Origin: Tolypeutes matacus
Lineage: Eukaryota > Chordata > Mammalia > Cingulata > Chlamyphoridae
Length of the DNA: 64,000 nucleotides
Assembly (NCBI GenBank): GCA_026826555.1
Contig: JAKSZT010053928.1
Location: 1,264,629-1,328,628 of the forward strand
Reading direction: 5' to 3'
A program made the translations under genes and the position numbers. Of this stretch, positions 1 through 9,960 are shown one piece after another (position 1 is the first letter of the stretch; every line of letters begins with the position of its first letter). The notes under the pieces were generated by a model. It was not told the DNA's origin, ran no database searches, and saw only the letters and a program-made list of their open reading frames with translations.

Positions 1-961
1 CCCATATTCTTGTCAGCCTAGATTCACAAAAAAATGAAGCTCTATACCTTGAAGACATTTAATAAACGTTAATTTTTATTAACAATTTAAATATAATCTC
101 CCAACAGATGTAGCTCTTAGTTCAAATTCTTTTACACTAAATATGAGGGTACAGGATATTTGGGGGAGGTTTATGATTTCTCCACAACAAAGTCTGCTTA
201 GAGGGGAACATTTTACAGTTTTGGAATATCTGCTTCTCCCCTCTGCAGATACTACCAATGGACAATAAATAAAAAACTGCAAAAAGAATCCCCCTCATTT
301 TTCAATGTATTTTTTATTTCAATTGGAAAATCCCCACTGAATGAATTTTAAAAAAAATTAAATGTATCCTGGGAACACGCTGTTCAGGATTTTGGAATGG
401 GAACTTCAAACGAAGTTGGTAAAGGAGTCAAGTGCGTAAGTGGAAACTTTGAGGAAACTGGCAATGAGAGACTGGAAATCAGGCAGTCATTTACATTTTA
501 CTCCACCACCCTCTGCATGTGCGAGTACAAAGCAGGGAGCTGGCACGGCTGTGAGTCAGAATTCTCCTCTCAGGAACTGAGTGGAGAGAGATTCCCAGCA
601 TCTGTTTCCTCAACTATCACCTAGAGGATACTGATGGTAAATCACAGGGAATAAAAATAGCCTCTGAAGTCTAGTTACAAACAAATGAGATATGGTGGAT
701 ATTTGACAGTGGTTTGGAGTCTCTTCTCTCAAACTCAAAATTCTTCATTAGTTAATTAATAAAGATAATGTTATTTTACATTAATGAATTATATTACTTA
801 TTAATCTAAACGTTGAGCAAAATCTTGACATTTTTATTGATCTGAGTTGAACTATTACCTAAATTACAATGTGTTTGGTATTTAAATCTGAACCATATAG
901 CTGTATAAAGGTTGGCTATGACCAATAATCACAGATAGTAAAGCTTTGTTTTAGACACAAT
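1..961. other. AT-rich unique sequence, no gene seen
   Basis: No repeat family, exon or RNA gene could be recognised here. Open frames are short and lack any recognisable protein similarity. The sequence reads as ordinary AT-rich intergenic or intronic mammalian DNA. Confidence 0.5.
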
Positions 962-974
962 AAAACATGTATTT

Positions 975-1145
975 TTTATTTTTTTTTTGAGGTACCAGAC
1001 TGGGGATTGAGCCCGGGACCTCGTATGTGGGAAGCCAGTGCTCAACCACTGAGCTGCATCGGCTCCCCTGGGTTGGTTTTTATTTTGTTTGTTTACTCAT
1101 TTTTTGTTTTTAGGAGGCACCAGGAAATGAACTCGAGATCTCCCC
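975..1145 (-). mobile_element. DAS-type tRNA-derived SINE, 5'-truncated dimer
   Basis: Read on the minus strand this has a tRNA-like A box (GGCTCAGTGGTTGAGC type), a B box (GTCCCGGGCTCAATCC) and an A-rich tail, seen on + as T-rich sequence at its left end. A second, truncated unit follows at the right. A 13-bp direct repeat, aaaacatgtattt, flanks it at 962-974 and 1146-1158. This perfect target-site duplication proves L1-type retrotransposition and fixes both ends. DAS-SINEs are known from armadillo; the assignment is by motif. Confidence 0.9.
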
Positions 1146-1158
1146 AAAACATGTATTT

Positions 1159-3055
1159 CTAAGACTAAAAAATGGCACGCTTCTTACCCCAGTGTCAATT
1201 GCCCGTATACTCAGAGAGCTCTGCATTTGCTGGAGATTTTAAGACTAGAATCTTTTACAATTTAAGATTCTTTAAGGTTATATTTCACATGTGGGGAAGC
1301 GTTTTTTAGGTCTGGCTAGAATTGTAATTTGATATTAAGTTACAGCTTCAGTATTTTCAACAAAAATAGCAGCTTTAATAGATGAGATTAGCAAGTGGTG
1401 AAAAGTTCAAAGCATTTAATGGAATTGATCTACTGAATTAGCATTGACAATTTTTAGTGGCTATCTTAAATATACATTATTATCATGAAAGAATTAGTCC
1501 AATTAAGCCTTTACATTTGGAAGATACTCAGTCTGACCTTGTTCTACTCAATATGAAAAGTGCAAAGGTCTTGGGTTTATTTAAATTTGGTGCTAAATCA
1601 ATAGATTTGGGGGACCCTTTCACTACTATTTGAAAAGGAGGAGAAACCCAAAGGCTCTTTATGGTGACAAATGGATTATTAGAACAGTTACACTTTGAAA
1701 ATGAAAATAATGGTTAATTAATAGAACAAAATTATATCAACAAATACATCAGAGGAATCAACAAAAATTGGGTTCAGGAATTGCATTCTCATTACAACCA
1801 TATATTACTGTGTATACTGAGCACATTAGGTACAAAGGCCATACATTTTGGAACTGAAATAATTATATTGAATTTTGTATCAGGTTTTATTTAGAATATT
1901 CTGAATTCACAAATAACCAGCTAATTTAAAAATTAAATTAAATTTTTGAAAAACTAGAAATCTATGCCAATATACATGAAGAGTCAAGTATGGGATTTTC
2001 AGGAAATCTACTTTCTATGTATCCACAGTTTATTTTATGTTCTATTAATATAGACGTCTATGATACCTTGAACATAAATATCATGTAAAATTGAGTTTTA
2101 CATTTTCAGCTTAATTGTGCAAAGCTTCAGATGATGGCTGATTACTCATATTTATCATGAAATTGTGGAGTCTTGGCTCTTGAAGGAGCTTGAGAACCAG
2201 CTCCTTACTTCACAGAGACTCATAAGGAAGCCTTCATCTGAGGAGCTAGCTCTTCTGTAAAAGAATTCAGTAAAAGATATTTTAGTTTAGTGGGGTTTTT
2301 TGTTTGTTTCTTTTGTTCTATTATCCATTATGATATTTAATGATCCATTTTCTTAATTTTGACTTCTAACCTAAACATTTTGGGACCTTTCGAGTAGAAA
2401 GAGAGACCATCCTTTGTGTAATGTCTCCTCAAAATTTGAACATTGTAACTAATTTATCCCCACCCTCTCCTCTACAAACCCAACAATCCAATTCCAAGGT
2501 ATTTTTCTCATTTATCAACCCCCCCCCCAGTTTATTTAGGTTCTCCTGTGAAGGCTCAGCAGATCATTCATATCTGTCTTTAAATCTAGACTTCTAAGGG
2601 AAGATCAGCTCTTTAGAAGGGTATCCTGAAGAAGATGGGAGGATGATCTCAGATTCTTAGGGATTTACTGAAAGCCTTCTCTCTGCCAGGCTCTGTGCTA
2701 AGTGCTGGGAATACTGCAGGATACAAAGATCTGAAAGGAGAAAAAGATGTGCCAACAAATAATGGCAGCACAAGGTGCCGAGTGCTAATATGAATGTGAA
2801 CAAAGTGCACTTATATGTCATAGTCCTAATTCTGCTTCCATTGTCAGACCAGTATTTTAAACTGAGTGCAATGTCTATTGGTAGTCAGATTTTTATTCAA
2901 TAATCTCTAATTTTTTTAATCTCCCACGTGCCAGGTATACTTTTGGAGCACATTTTTCATATGAAATTTAATTCTGCTCTTTGTTTGTGGTTATTTGTAC
3001 AATTTCATCTTAAAATGTTATTTTACCTTCTGAACACCTTTCTTGGCACCTCTAT
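1159..3055. other. Unique AT-rich sequence with a possible old repeat at 2640-2740
   Basis: Mostly unrecognised sequence. Around 2650-2730 the phrase 'ctgccaggctctgtgctaag' is typical of ancient mammalian interspersed repeats, but I could not settle the family. A C-run lies at 2519-2529. No exon-like frame was found. Confidence 0.4.
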
Positions 3056-3059
3056 CCAT

Positions 3060-3345
3060 TGTTCAGTTCAGTGTCACGAAACACCATTTGTAGCTTCCTA
3101 GACTTGAATGCTTTAGTTAAAAATCTCCAGCCAGATGGTAATTAGCTAATGCATAGTTGTCTTCTCCTGGTCATATTTTCCCAGCATGCCTTATAAGACA
3201 GGATCAAAAGCCTTTCTCAAGTCAAGATAGGTTTCATCAATTAGTTTTCTGGGACCTACCAGGCCCACCACTGCTGTGTAAGAAGATGACTGTATGTCAC
3301 CCAGACAGGACAAGTTCTTCATGAAGCTGTATTGGTTATTAATAA
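3060..3345 (-). mobile_element. L3/CR1-like LINE fragment, antisense
   Basis: The + strand reads like the antisense of CR1-clade reverse transcriptase. Near 3210 'aaaagcctttctcaagtcaa' matches the usual antisense phrase for the conserved Phe-Asp-(Lys)-Ala-Phe region, and 'gacaagttcttcatgaagct' follows near 3308, as in other CR1 copies. L3 is a very old mammalian CR1 lineage. The element is heavily decayed and has no frame left. The next SINE starts 30 bp to its right. Confidence 0.5.
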
Positions 3346-3377
3346 TTGTATAATTGCAAATGTCCTAAAGAGTTCTG

Positions 3378-3590
3378 TTGGGGAAGTGGCTATGGCTCAA
3401 GCAGTTGAGGTCCTGTATTACCATATGGAGGACCCAGTTTCGATCCTGGGACCTCCTGGTAAGAAAAAAAGAAAAAAGACATCCCAGACTTGCACAGAGA
3501 AGAAGCGCAGGCCCCCACCAGACGCCGAAAGGCAGCAGCTGCAAAGCAAAGCACCAAAAAGGCGATGATACAATCAGATAGGAAATTAAA
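3378..3590 (+). mobile_element. DAS-type SINE, plus strand
   Basis: It starts with ggggaagtggctatggctca (A box), then B box 'ggacccagtttcgatcctgg', then an (A)nG-rich tract. An extra ~110 bp follows before the right end. An imperfect 11-bp direct repeat, aaagagttctg / aaagggttctg, lies at 3367-3377 and 3591-3601, consistent with a decayed target-site duplication. Confidence 0.8.
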
Positions 3591-3889
3591 AAAGGGTTCT
3601 GGTTATTTTGGTCCTTTTTTCAGTCTTCAAGAGTCTACCTAGCTCTCTGAATATTACACAAAGGGAGAGATAATTTTATAACAGTTGTTCAGTGTTGTCA
3701 GATGGAAAAAACCAGAGCCTGTGGCTGTCAGAGAAGTGCTTGAGACCTACCTACATTCTGGCCATAATTTATCATGCCAGCATTTGCACCTTCATAGTCA
3801 AGCACTAAACATGGCATGATGTGAGCTTTTATTTGGTCACCATGGCCAAGTTTTCTCCATTTATTGATTTGGAATAAACTGGGTTGATT

Positions 3890-4200
3890 GTCGAGAGATA
3901 GAACATGCCAGATAGCAGAACGATAAAAACCACATGTAATTTCCCTATCTAGAGATTAGTATTGTTAACATTTTGCCATACTCGTGCTTGTGTGTGTGCT
4001 AGTGTGTGTGTATAAAATGTGTATATTAAGCATACATATTATTTCATAACTTGTTTTTTTTCACTTAGAACTGTATGGAATTCATCTTTCCAAGGAAATG
4101 CACATTATATAAGCAGAAAAATTGAACTTTTCAATATTTAATTTCATTTGTGTTCTTTTTGCTGTTCAATAATACTTCTGTAATTCCCTGAGTAAAAAGA
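3890..4200 (-). mobile_element. Old L1 3' fragment, antisense
   Basis: The + strand carries the antisense-L1 3' phrase 'gttaacattttgccatactc', then '..tgtatggaattcatctttcc' and other phrases common to L1M 3' untranslated regions. It is heavily diverged and the boundaries are approximate. A short degenerate (TG)n tract lies at 3990-4012. Confidence 0.45.
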
Positions 4201-4287
4201 AACCTCTCCTTCATACGCTCCTCTCTTCTGGTATTATCTATTTTTTCATTTAAGTACAGTCTTTATTCTCCTAGTAACTGTATTCTT

Positions 4288-5050
4288 TTTTTTTTTTTTT
4301 TTAAGTTTTAAAAATTTCCTTTATTCCAGATGATCCAATGCCATAACAGAAACTCCATTATAAAAAACTTCCCCCAAATTGTCACAGTAAATGACCACAA
4401 AAAGAAACAGAAAGTCTTAAACCTCAAGCAGAAACTGAGATTTAATACAACAGAGTTAATTATTTATAGTAAAGGTTTCAGGATTGTCAGATTTTGCTTT
4501 CATAAAACATATCCCAAAACTACCAAAAAGTTATAATTAGCGATAGTTCATTATTCCTAGCCAACAGACCAGAAGCTACTCTTTGCATTTGAATATATTG
4601 GGGAAAATATGCCACAATTCAGCCAACAAATAAATGGACTACCCTTAGGAGGTGGAGGATGAGGTGGTGGAGCTGGTGATAACAACAGTGAAAAAACTCC
4701 TCTGTTTGAAAGTTACACAGATTTGGACAGAGAAATCAAGTGGATGGGTGTTTCAGGGTAGAGAGTTTGTTGCACTAATGAGGGTAATATGATATTCACT
4801 TGCCTTCTAGAATACCTTGTACTGCCTAGTTCTTTAGCAGACCAAGAACTAAATTTCTATTCCCATTATTTGTTGGAAGAAGGGTGCCATTCCTGTGCTG
4901 GAGCCACCCTAATGGCGGTGCCTTGGTGAGAATGGCCCTCATAAAAGATGTGTTGCAGCAGTGAAAAATTGATCAAAGCATCTGTAATGCAATAAATAGA
5001 AAGCATCCACAGAGGAGTGATGTTTACAAATTGGATTTGATTGAGACCTT
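4288..5050 (-). pseudogene. Possible processed retrocopy, parent not identified
   Basis: On the minus strand an AATAAA signal (complement near 4320-4325) is followed about 20 nt later by an A tract (the T run at 4288-4303), the order expected at an mRNA 3' end. A plus-strand reading near 4610-4760 also looks gene-like: a glycine-rich stretch with one stop, then an acidic region, ended by tag near 4760. I could not name a parent and found no target-site duplication. Strand and nature are therefore uncertain. Confidence 0.3.
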
Positions 5051-5053
5051 GCC

Positions 5054-5560
5054 TGTATTAGTCAGCCAAAGGGGTGCTAATGTGAAATACCAAAAATGTG
5101 TTGGTCTTCATAAAGGGTATTTATTTGGGGTAGAAGTCCACAGATACCTGGCCATAAAGCGTTAAATTTCTTCTCTCACCACAGTCCATTGTTACGTGTT
5201 TGAGCAAGACAGCTGCTGGTGTTTGCCAGGGTTCAGGCTTCTGGGGTTCCTTTCTTCCCGGGGCTGCGTTTCTCTCCAGGCTTAGCTCCTGTTTCCTCCA
5301 CAAGGTCAGCTGTAGACGATCGGGCGAACGGCTTGTTTCTCCTCTCCGGGGGCCTTTTTCCAACATCAAAACTGCTTCTCAAAAGTCTGCTTCAACTGTC
5401 TTTTGCCTTGCCTTTTATATTCGATTCTCTACCCACCAAGGGGTGGGGCTCAATGCCCTAATCCTAACCTAATCATGCCCAGATTAACAGATCAGTTTAC
5501 AAGCATGATCCAATTATATTTTTGGAATTCATAATTACATCAAATTCCCCAACTGTTACA
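5054..5560 (-). mobile_element. Solo LTR (class III/MaLR-like), copy 1
   Basis: A 507-bp element running TG..CA, flanked by a perfect 5-bp duplication ttgcc (5049-5053 and 5561-5565). On the minus strand it has a TATAAAAGG promoter motif (complement near 5412-5420), then an AATAAA signal near the 3' end, and ends '..gactaataca', resembling MaLR LTR ends. A 5-bp duplication fits ERV-L/MaLR integration. No internal viral sequence lies beside it, so it is a solo LTR left by recombination. A close relative sits at 46219-46731. Family name not determined. Confidence 0.85.
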
Positions 5561-5746
5561 TTGCCTAATATCCAAAAAATACAAATGTCATTTATAAAAC
5601 TTAAGCAACTGTGCATTAGTGTGCCTTTTGAAGAAACATAACAGAAATGGCTATCTTCATTGGAAAGTACTAAGTGGTTATAATATGGAAGGGCATTCCT
5701 TAAACATTCAGTAGAAGTTGTGTACATGCTGGAGAGCAACATAACT

Positions 5747-5910
5747 CTGCAATCTTGGCAGGGGAGATACTATGCTTACAAAGGTGGTTTTCCCAGGGTG
5801 AGTCTTATCCATTGCACTCCAGATGTGCTGACCCCTGTGATTTCCCCAAATGTGGGAAACTCAACTGCATAATTTGTGGTAGTGGGGGACTGCATTCACA
5901 CTCTCCCCTT
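5747..5910 (+). pseudogene. RNU1 pseudogene: U1 snRNA pseudogene
   Basis: This stretch aligns without gaps to all 164 nt of mammalian U1, the RNA that pairs with 5' splice sites in the spliceosome. The U1A-binding loop 'attgcactcc' (5811-5820) and the Sm site 'aatttgtgg' (5871-5879) are intact. From nt 13 onward I count about 14 differences, several of them CpG decay. The first 12 nt, including the 5'-splice-site recognition bases, are largely changed: U1 nt 3-11 read gcaatcttg instead of the conserved ACUUACCUG. With that guide lost it cannot work as U1. No A tail follows. Its 3' end directly meets an antisense retroviral leader. Confidence 0.92.
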
Positions 5911-6280
5911 TTCTGTTTTCTTTTTCTTTTAAAACCGCTCTCAGGAGCGCCTTGGTCCGCGCACTGACTGAAAGAAAAACTTCGTTTTCAGTGCCCCACG
6001 TTGGGCGCCATATGTTGGCATTCAGGAACTGGGTCAGTGAAAACGGTGCCACGGATGAGAAAAAAAGAATAAGACAAAGAGAAGAAAAACTGGGATCAGG
6101 GGACTCTCTGTCCGATATGGAGAGAAGAACTCAGCCACATCCTAAAGTGTGGCTTTTTCACTGTATTCTTTTTGAGCGTAGGATCTGTGCATGATTTATC
6201 CCTATGTTCCTTGAATTACAGCTGCATAACGGATATCCATTGAGTGAATAGCTAAAGGGACTTTGGTAACGGGGATTAAA
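5911..6280 (-). mobile_element. Class II endogenous retrovirus remnant: U5/LTR end, PBS and short leader
   Basis: On the minus strand the order is LTR 3' end (ending at + coordinate 6013), a 2-nt spacer, a tRNA-Lys primer-binding site at 5993-6010, and ~82 nt of leader that stops where the U1 pseudogene begins. The tRNA-Lys-1,2 site is typical of betaretrovirus-like class II ERVs. No gag, pol or env frame is present. The right (upstream LTR) boundary near 6280 is a guess. It is an old, broken copy. Confidence 0.6.
5993..6010 (-). other. Retroviral primer-binding site for tRNA-Lys
   Basis: The complement of these 18 bases is tggcgcccaacgtggggc, which pairs fully with the 3' end of tRNA-Lys-1,2. 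It lies 2 nt inside the LTR end, where such a site should be. Confidence 0.8.
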
Positions 6281-6479
6281 ATCCTACACCTTTGTGTTTT
6301 GATCTTAGTTCTACCACTGGTTTGACTTGGTAACTCAGTTTATCCAGGGGAGGAAGGAAAATAAAGCAATTTCTTATTTACCTGGCATCACCAGGGTATG
6401 AAGTATGCTGTAGAAGCTAATGTACCACACAACTGAAGTTAATTTTTTAGTATTAACTATTTTGGATGAAACTCTTTCT

Positions 6480-6640
6480 GATGCATTACACACACTTTAT
6501 TACTTTTTTACACAAGTGAAAGTGTCAAAAATTATAAAATGCAAACAAAAAACTACTCATAATCCTACTACCCCAAAATAAACATTGTTATTATTTTGAT
6601 GTATATCCTTCTAACCTGTTTTCTACACATATCTACACAT
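6480..6640 (-). mobile_element. Old L1 3' fragment, antisense
   Basis: It contains 'ttattattttgatgtatatccttctaacc', the antisense L1M 3'-region phrase that precedes '..ttttctacacat'. Short, diverged and with approximate edges. Just to its left, about 6290-6350, is a possible MIR scrap. Confidence 0.35.
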
Positions 6641-6809
6641 ATGAAATATGACTACAGTTGTTTATCAGAATGCAGTGAGCATAGTTAGTAGCAATGCTTC
6701 ATTATTTGTACACCAATTGTAACAAATGTACCATATACATGTAAAATGTTAATAGGGGAAAGTGGAAAGGGGGAGGGGGTTGGGTATATGGGAATCCCCT
6801 GTATTTTCT

Positions 6810-7717
6810 TTCTTTCTTTTTTTAAATTTATTGAAGTATATCATTCATACATGAACATATGTAAACTATAAGTGTTCAGTAAACATCGTGAACTTACAAA
6901 ACAAACATATATAACATCATACAGGGCTCCCACACATCATCCCCCCACAAACACTCTGCATTTATGTGAACATTTGTTAACACATCATGAAAAAGCATCA
7001 TCAAAATATTACTACTAACTATAGTCTGTATCTCCCTCCCCTATACATTTTTTTAAAGGATTTATTTATTCATTTATTTACTTTTATCCATTTTTACCCC
7101 CCCTCCCCATTTTTGCTGTTTCTGTGCCCATTCACTGGGCAATGCTCTGTGTCCGTTTCCTGCCCTCACTTCTCATCCTTCTCCTCCTGTCTTCACTGGG
7201 ATTCGATCCTTGAAATCTCTGGTATGGGAGAGAGGTGTCCTACTGCATGTGCCACCTTAGCTCCTGGTTTTTCGGCATGTCTCATCTTGGCTCTCCCTTG
7301 TGTTATTCTCCTGTTATGTCATCATCTTGCTGCGTGGCTCGCGGGGCCTGGCGGCTCAACTGCACACAGGGCCTGGTGGCCCATGCACCTTTTGTATTTT
7401 TCTTTTTTTAATTTTTACCAGGAGGTCCTGGGGATCGAACCCAGGTCTGTCCATATGGGAGACGGATGCCCAACCACCCAAGCCACATCTGTCCCCCTGC
7501 TATATCTCTTAAGGTTGACCAAGGATACCCAAAGTTACAGTCTTTTCCCATACAGGATGGTCATGTAATAAACCAGGCTTAGCTTATCACCAGCATTCTA
7601 AAATCCAGATCTAGGGAGAAAAACTAGGTCTGGATCCACATACATGGTTTGTAATATAGCGAATGTTTAGCCTACCCTGATTATCACAAAATCAGGTTAA
7701 CGAGAATATTCACATCT
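6810..7717 (-). mobile_element. Composite SINE-VNTR-L1-tail retroposon, copy A (908 bp)
   Basis: On the minus strand it runs: 5' unique part (~7717-7500), a tRNA-like SINE unit (~7499-7400), a 25-bp tandem repeat (7389-7343), a second SINE-like unit with A/T-rich tail (~7330-7058), then an L1-type 3' UTR ending in CAATAAATTT and an A-rich tract near 6810-6835. An 11-bp target duplication (ctgtattttct at 6799-6809, ctatattttct at 7718-7728) marks the ends. Copy B at 20941-21855 has the same parts and ends but a different duplication, so both are independent insertions of one source. Open frames inside are fortuitous. Confidence 0.75.
7343..7389. repeat. 25-bp minisatellite in composite copy A, about 2 units
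   Basis: One full unit (ggggcctggcggctcaactg..., 7343-7367) and one partial unit (7368-7389). The same unit occurs about five times in copy B, so the copy number differs between the two elements. Confidence 0.7.
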
Positions 7718-7834
7718 CTATATTTTCTATGTGACTTTTCTGTAACCTAAAGCTTCTTTGAAGATAAAGTAAAAAAAATAAGACACTGGGGGAACATATG
7801 GAAGAAATCGTCACTGCACATAAAAGATAACAGA

Positions 7835-9690
7835 TCTTACAGTGATGAAAGACACGATGAAAAAGATTTTATTTATTTTATTTTCATATTTGTATTTTAT
7901 TTGTTATTTTAAAATTATTATTTTATTTTCATGTCATTTTTGTGTTTTTTTGGCTTTGTTTTTGGGGAGGTTGGGTTCAGAGAAGGGTCACAACTGTGGC
8001 AGGGAAGGATCACTGATAGTGCAGGGTGTCAGTGATGGGGGGATGTATGGGGAGGGGTGCATCTGGGGCATGACTCTAAGGCATATGAATATGTTCAAGT
8101 GGTCATGGGGCATTGTCTCGGTGGGTGAAGACCCACACAATAACCAAAAGAATATTGAATTTCCATCCTGGGAAGTCTTGCTACATTCTTTAATAGAGCG
8201 GCAAGAATCCCCTAAGTACATGGGCAGTACTCAGCAAAGGAGGACAGACTATTACACCAGGCCCTTGATACTGATGGGTGTTCTTATGAAACTTTTCTTG
8301 TGAAATTGAAACTTAGCTTAGTATTATATATTGCCTAAGAGTTACCTCCTGAAAGCCTCTTTGTTGCTCAAATGTGGCTAAACTCAGCATATAAATGCAC
8401 TACCTTCCACCTGGCTTGGGACATGATTCCTGGGGATGAGCTTCCCTGGCACTGAGGGATTATTACCAAGCACCAACTAGGGATGCATTTGGAAAAAGAC
8501 CTGGACCAAAAGGGGGAAATATTAATTACAAATGAGTTTTTATGGCTAAGAGATTTCAAAGTGAATCAAGAGATCATTCCAGAGGTTACGCTTATGCATG
8601 TCTCAGCAGGATCTCATTTGACTGCCACAATAAACAGTGCTTCAAACAGTGGAGCTCCTGAGGGCTCTAGAGACATCTAGACACTATAGGCAGGGCAGAC
8701 AATCTCAGGAATTTGGCACCCTGTCAGTGGGCCTTACTTTGGAATATATTCTCCCCAATACAACAGAGTTAGACTCATTTATATTTTCCCTACACATAGC
8801 TCTTCTGCCCCTTTATTTGAACCTATAATTGTTACTATACTCATTAAATATATGTCTCAGAGATTTAAATCTTCAGTTTGTTCAAATGACAGTTGAGCCC
8901 TGAATCTCAGCAGAGTTGCGACACCTACTCTCCAGTTCACTGGACTCACCCAGGACAACTAACAAAAGGATGATGATGGACAATGCCCATCCCAAAACAC
9001 AGAGTATCTACAATCACAAGCAAGACAGTTCCATCCATCTGCCACATAGGAGCTAAGCCTTCTCTCAGTCAGAAACAGAGTGGGCATAACCATCCAAAAA
9101 TCCTCAAGATTGAGGAATGAACAAACATAAGGAGGGAATGCAACTATGGACTAAAGTAGACTTATTATTATTCTAGCAATGGAAGAATTTATATCATTGA
9201 TATAAAAGCAGTGGCCACCAGAGGTTCTGAGGGGAGGGAGAGGGAACAATAGGTGTAACACAGGGCATTTTTGGGACATTGGAGTTGTCCTGCATGACAT
9301 TGCAATGATGGATACAAGCCATTATTCATTTTGTCAAAACTTGTAAAGTTGTACAGTGCAAAGTGTAAACTATAATGTAAACTATAGACCATAGTTAGTA
9401 GCAATACTTTAATGTATGTTCATCAATTATAACAAATGTACCACACTAATGAAAGATGTTGTTAATAAGGGAAAGTGGGGGAGGGGACAGGGGTGGGTAT
9501 ATGGGAATCCTCTATATATTTTTTATTTATTTTTTACTGTTTTGTTGTTTTTTTCTTTTTTTAATTTGTTTTTTTCTTTTTATTCTTTCTTCTCTTTTTT
9601 TTTTCTTTCTTTTTGGAATCTCCTATATTTTTTATGTAACATTTATGTAATCTAAAGCTTCTTTTTAAAAAAGATTAAAAATGTATTCAC
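7835..9690 (+). mobile_element. Unclassified xenarthran repeat with L1-type 3' UTR
   Basis: From about 9300 to 9660 the sequence is an L1-type 3' UTR: 'gacattgcaatgatggatac', 'caattataacaaatgtacca', 'gggtatatgggaatcctcta', 'gtaatctaaagcttcttt', then an A-rich tail. A T-rich low-complexity tract (9515-9615) interrupts it. The upstream ~1.4 kb reads as one continuous decayed non-coding unit with no reverse transcriptase frame. I do not know the family. A 153-codon frame at 7842-8303 looks fortuitous. Confidence 0.4.
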
Positions 9691-9699
9691 AACAAATTA

Positions 9700-9960
9700 A
9701 TATTTATAATTGCTTCTTGTTAATTAACAAAAATCTTTATAGAACAATAAACTTATAACTAATATTCAATGTTGATGGCTGTATAGTATTCCATTACAGG
9801 AATATGCCATAATTTATTTATCCTTCCTTTACTGGACATTAAGTTACTATCTACTTTATATATTATACAATACAAGCAACATTATAATACCTTAATTCAT
9901 ACATCTTTGGGCACTTGTCAAGGAAAATTTTTAAATATCATCTTTTTAACTATCAAAAGT
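9700..9960 (-). mobile_element. Old L1 3' region, antisense
   Basis: 'ggctgtatagtattccatta', 'gccataatttatttatcctt' and 'ctggacattaagttactatc' are the antisense phrases for the L1 ORF2 C-terminal/3' UTR region. No frame remains. Confidence 0.55.

Larger units (their letters stand above)
6640..7790 (+). mobile_element. L1-type 3' UTR fragment, split by a composite retroposon
   Basis: The left part (6640-6809) has 'catagttagtagcaatgctt', 'caattgtaacaaatgtacca' and 'gggtatatgggaatcccctg', the standard end of L1-type 3' UTRs. The right part (7718-7790) resumes with 'ctgtaacctaaagcttcttt' and an A-rich end. The gap is the composite element at 6810-7717, whose target duplication repeats the junction sequence. 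Confidence 0.7.

Noticed and set aside
5200..5472. Overlapping 80-90 codon frames at 5200-5472 and again at 46354-46679
   Set aside because: They recur because both lie in copies of the same LTR; no coding role is indicated.
6987..7568. 193-codon open frame
   Set aside because: It runs through the composite retroposon (L1 3' UTR antisense, SINE and VNTR); no protein similarity and the same region in copy B is broken differently.
7842..8303. 153-codon plus-strand frame
   Set aside because: Starts in AT-rich low-complexity sequence and lies in an unclassified repeat; no family similarity.
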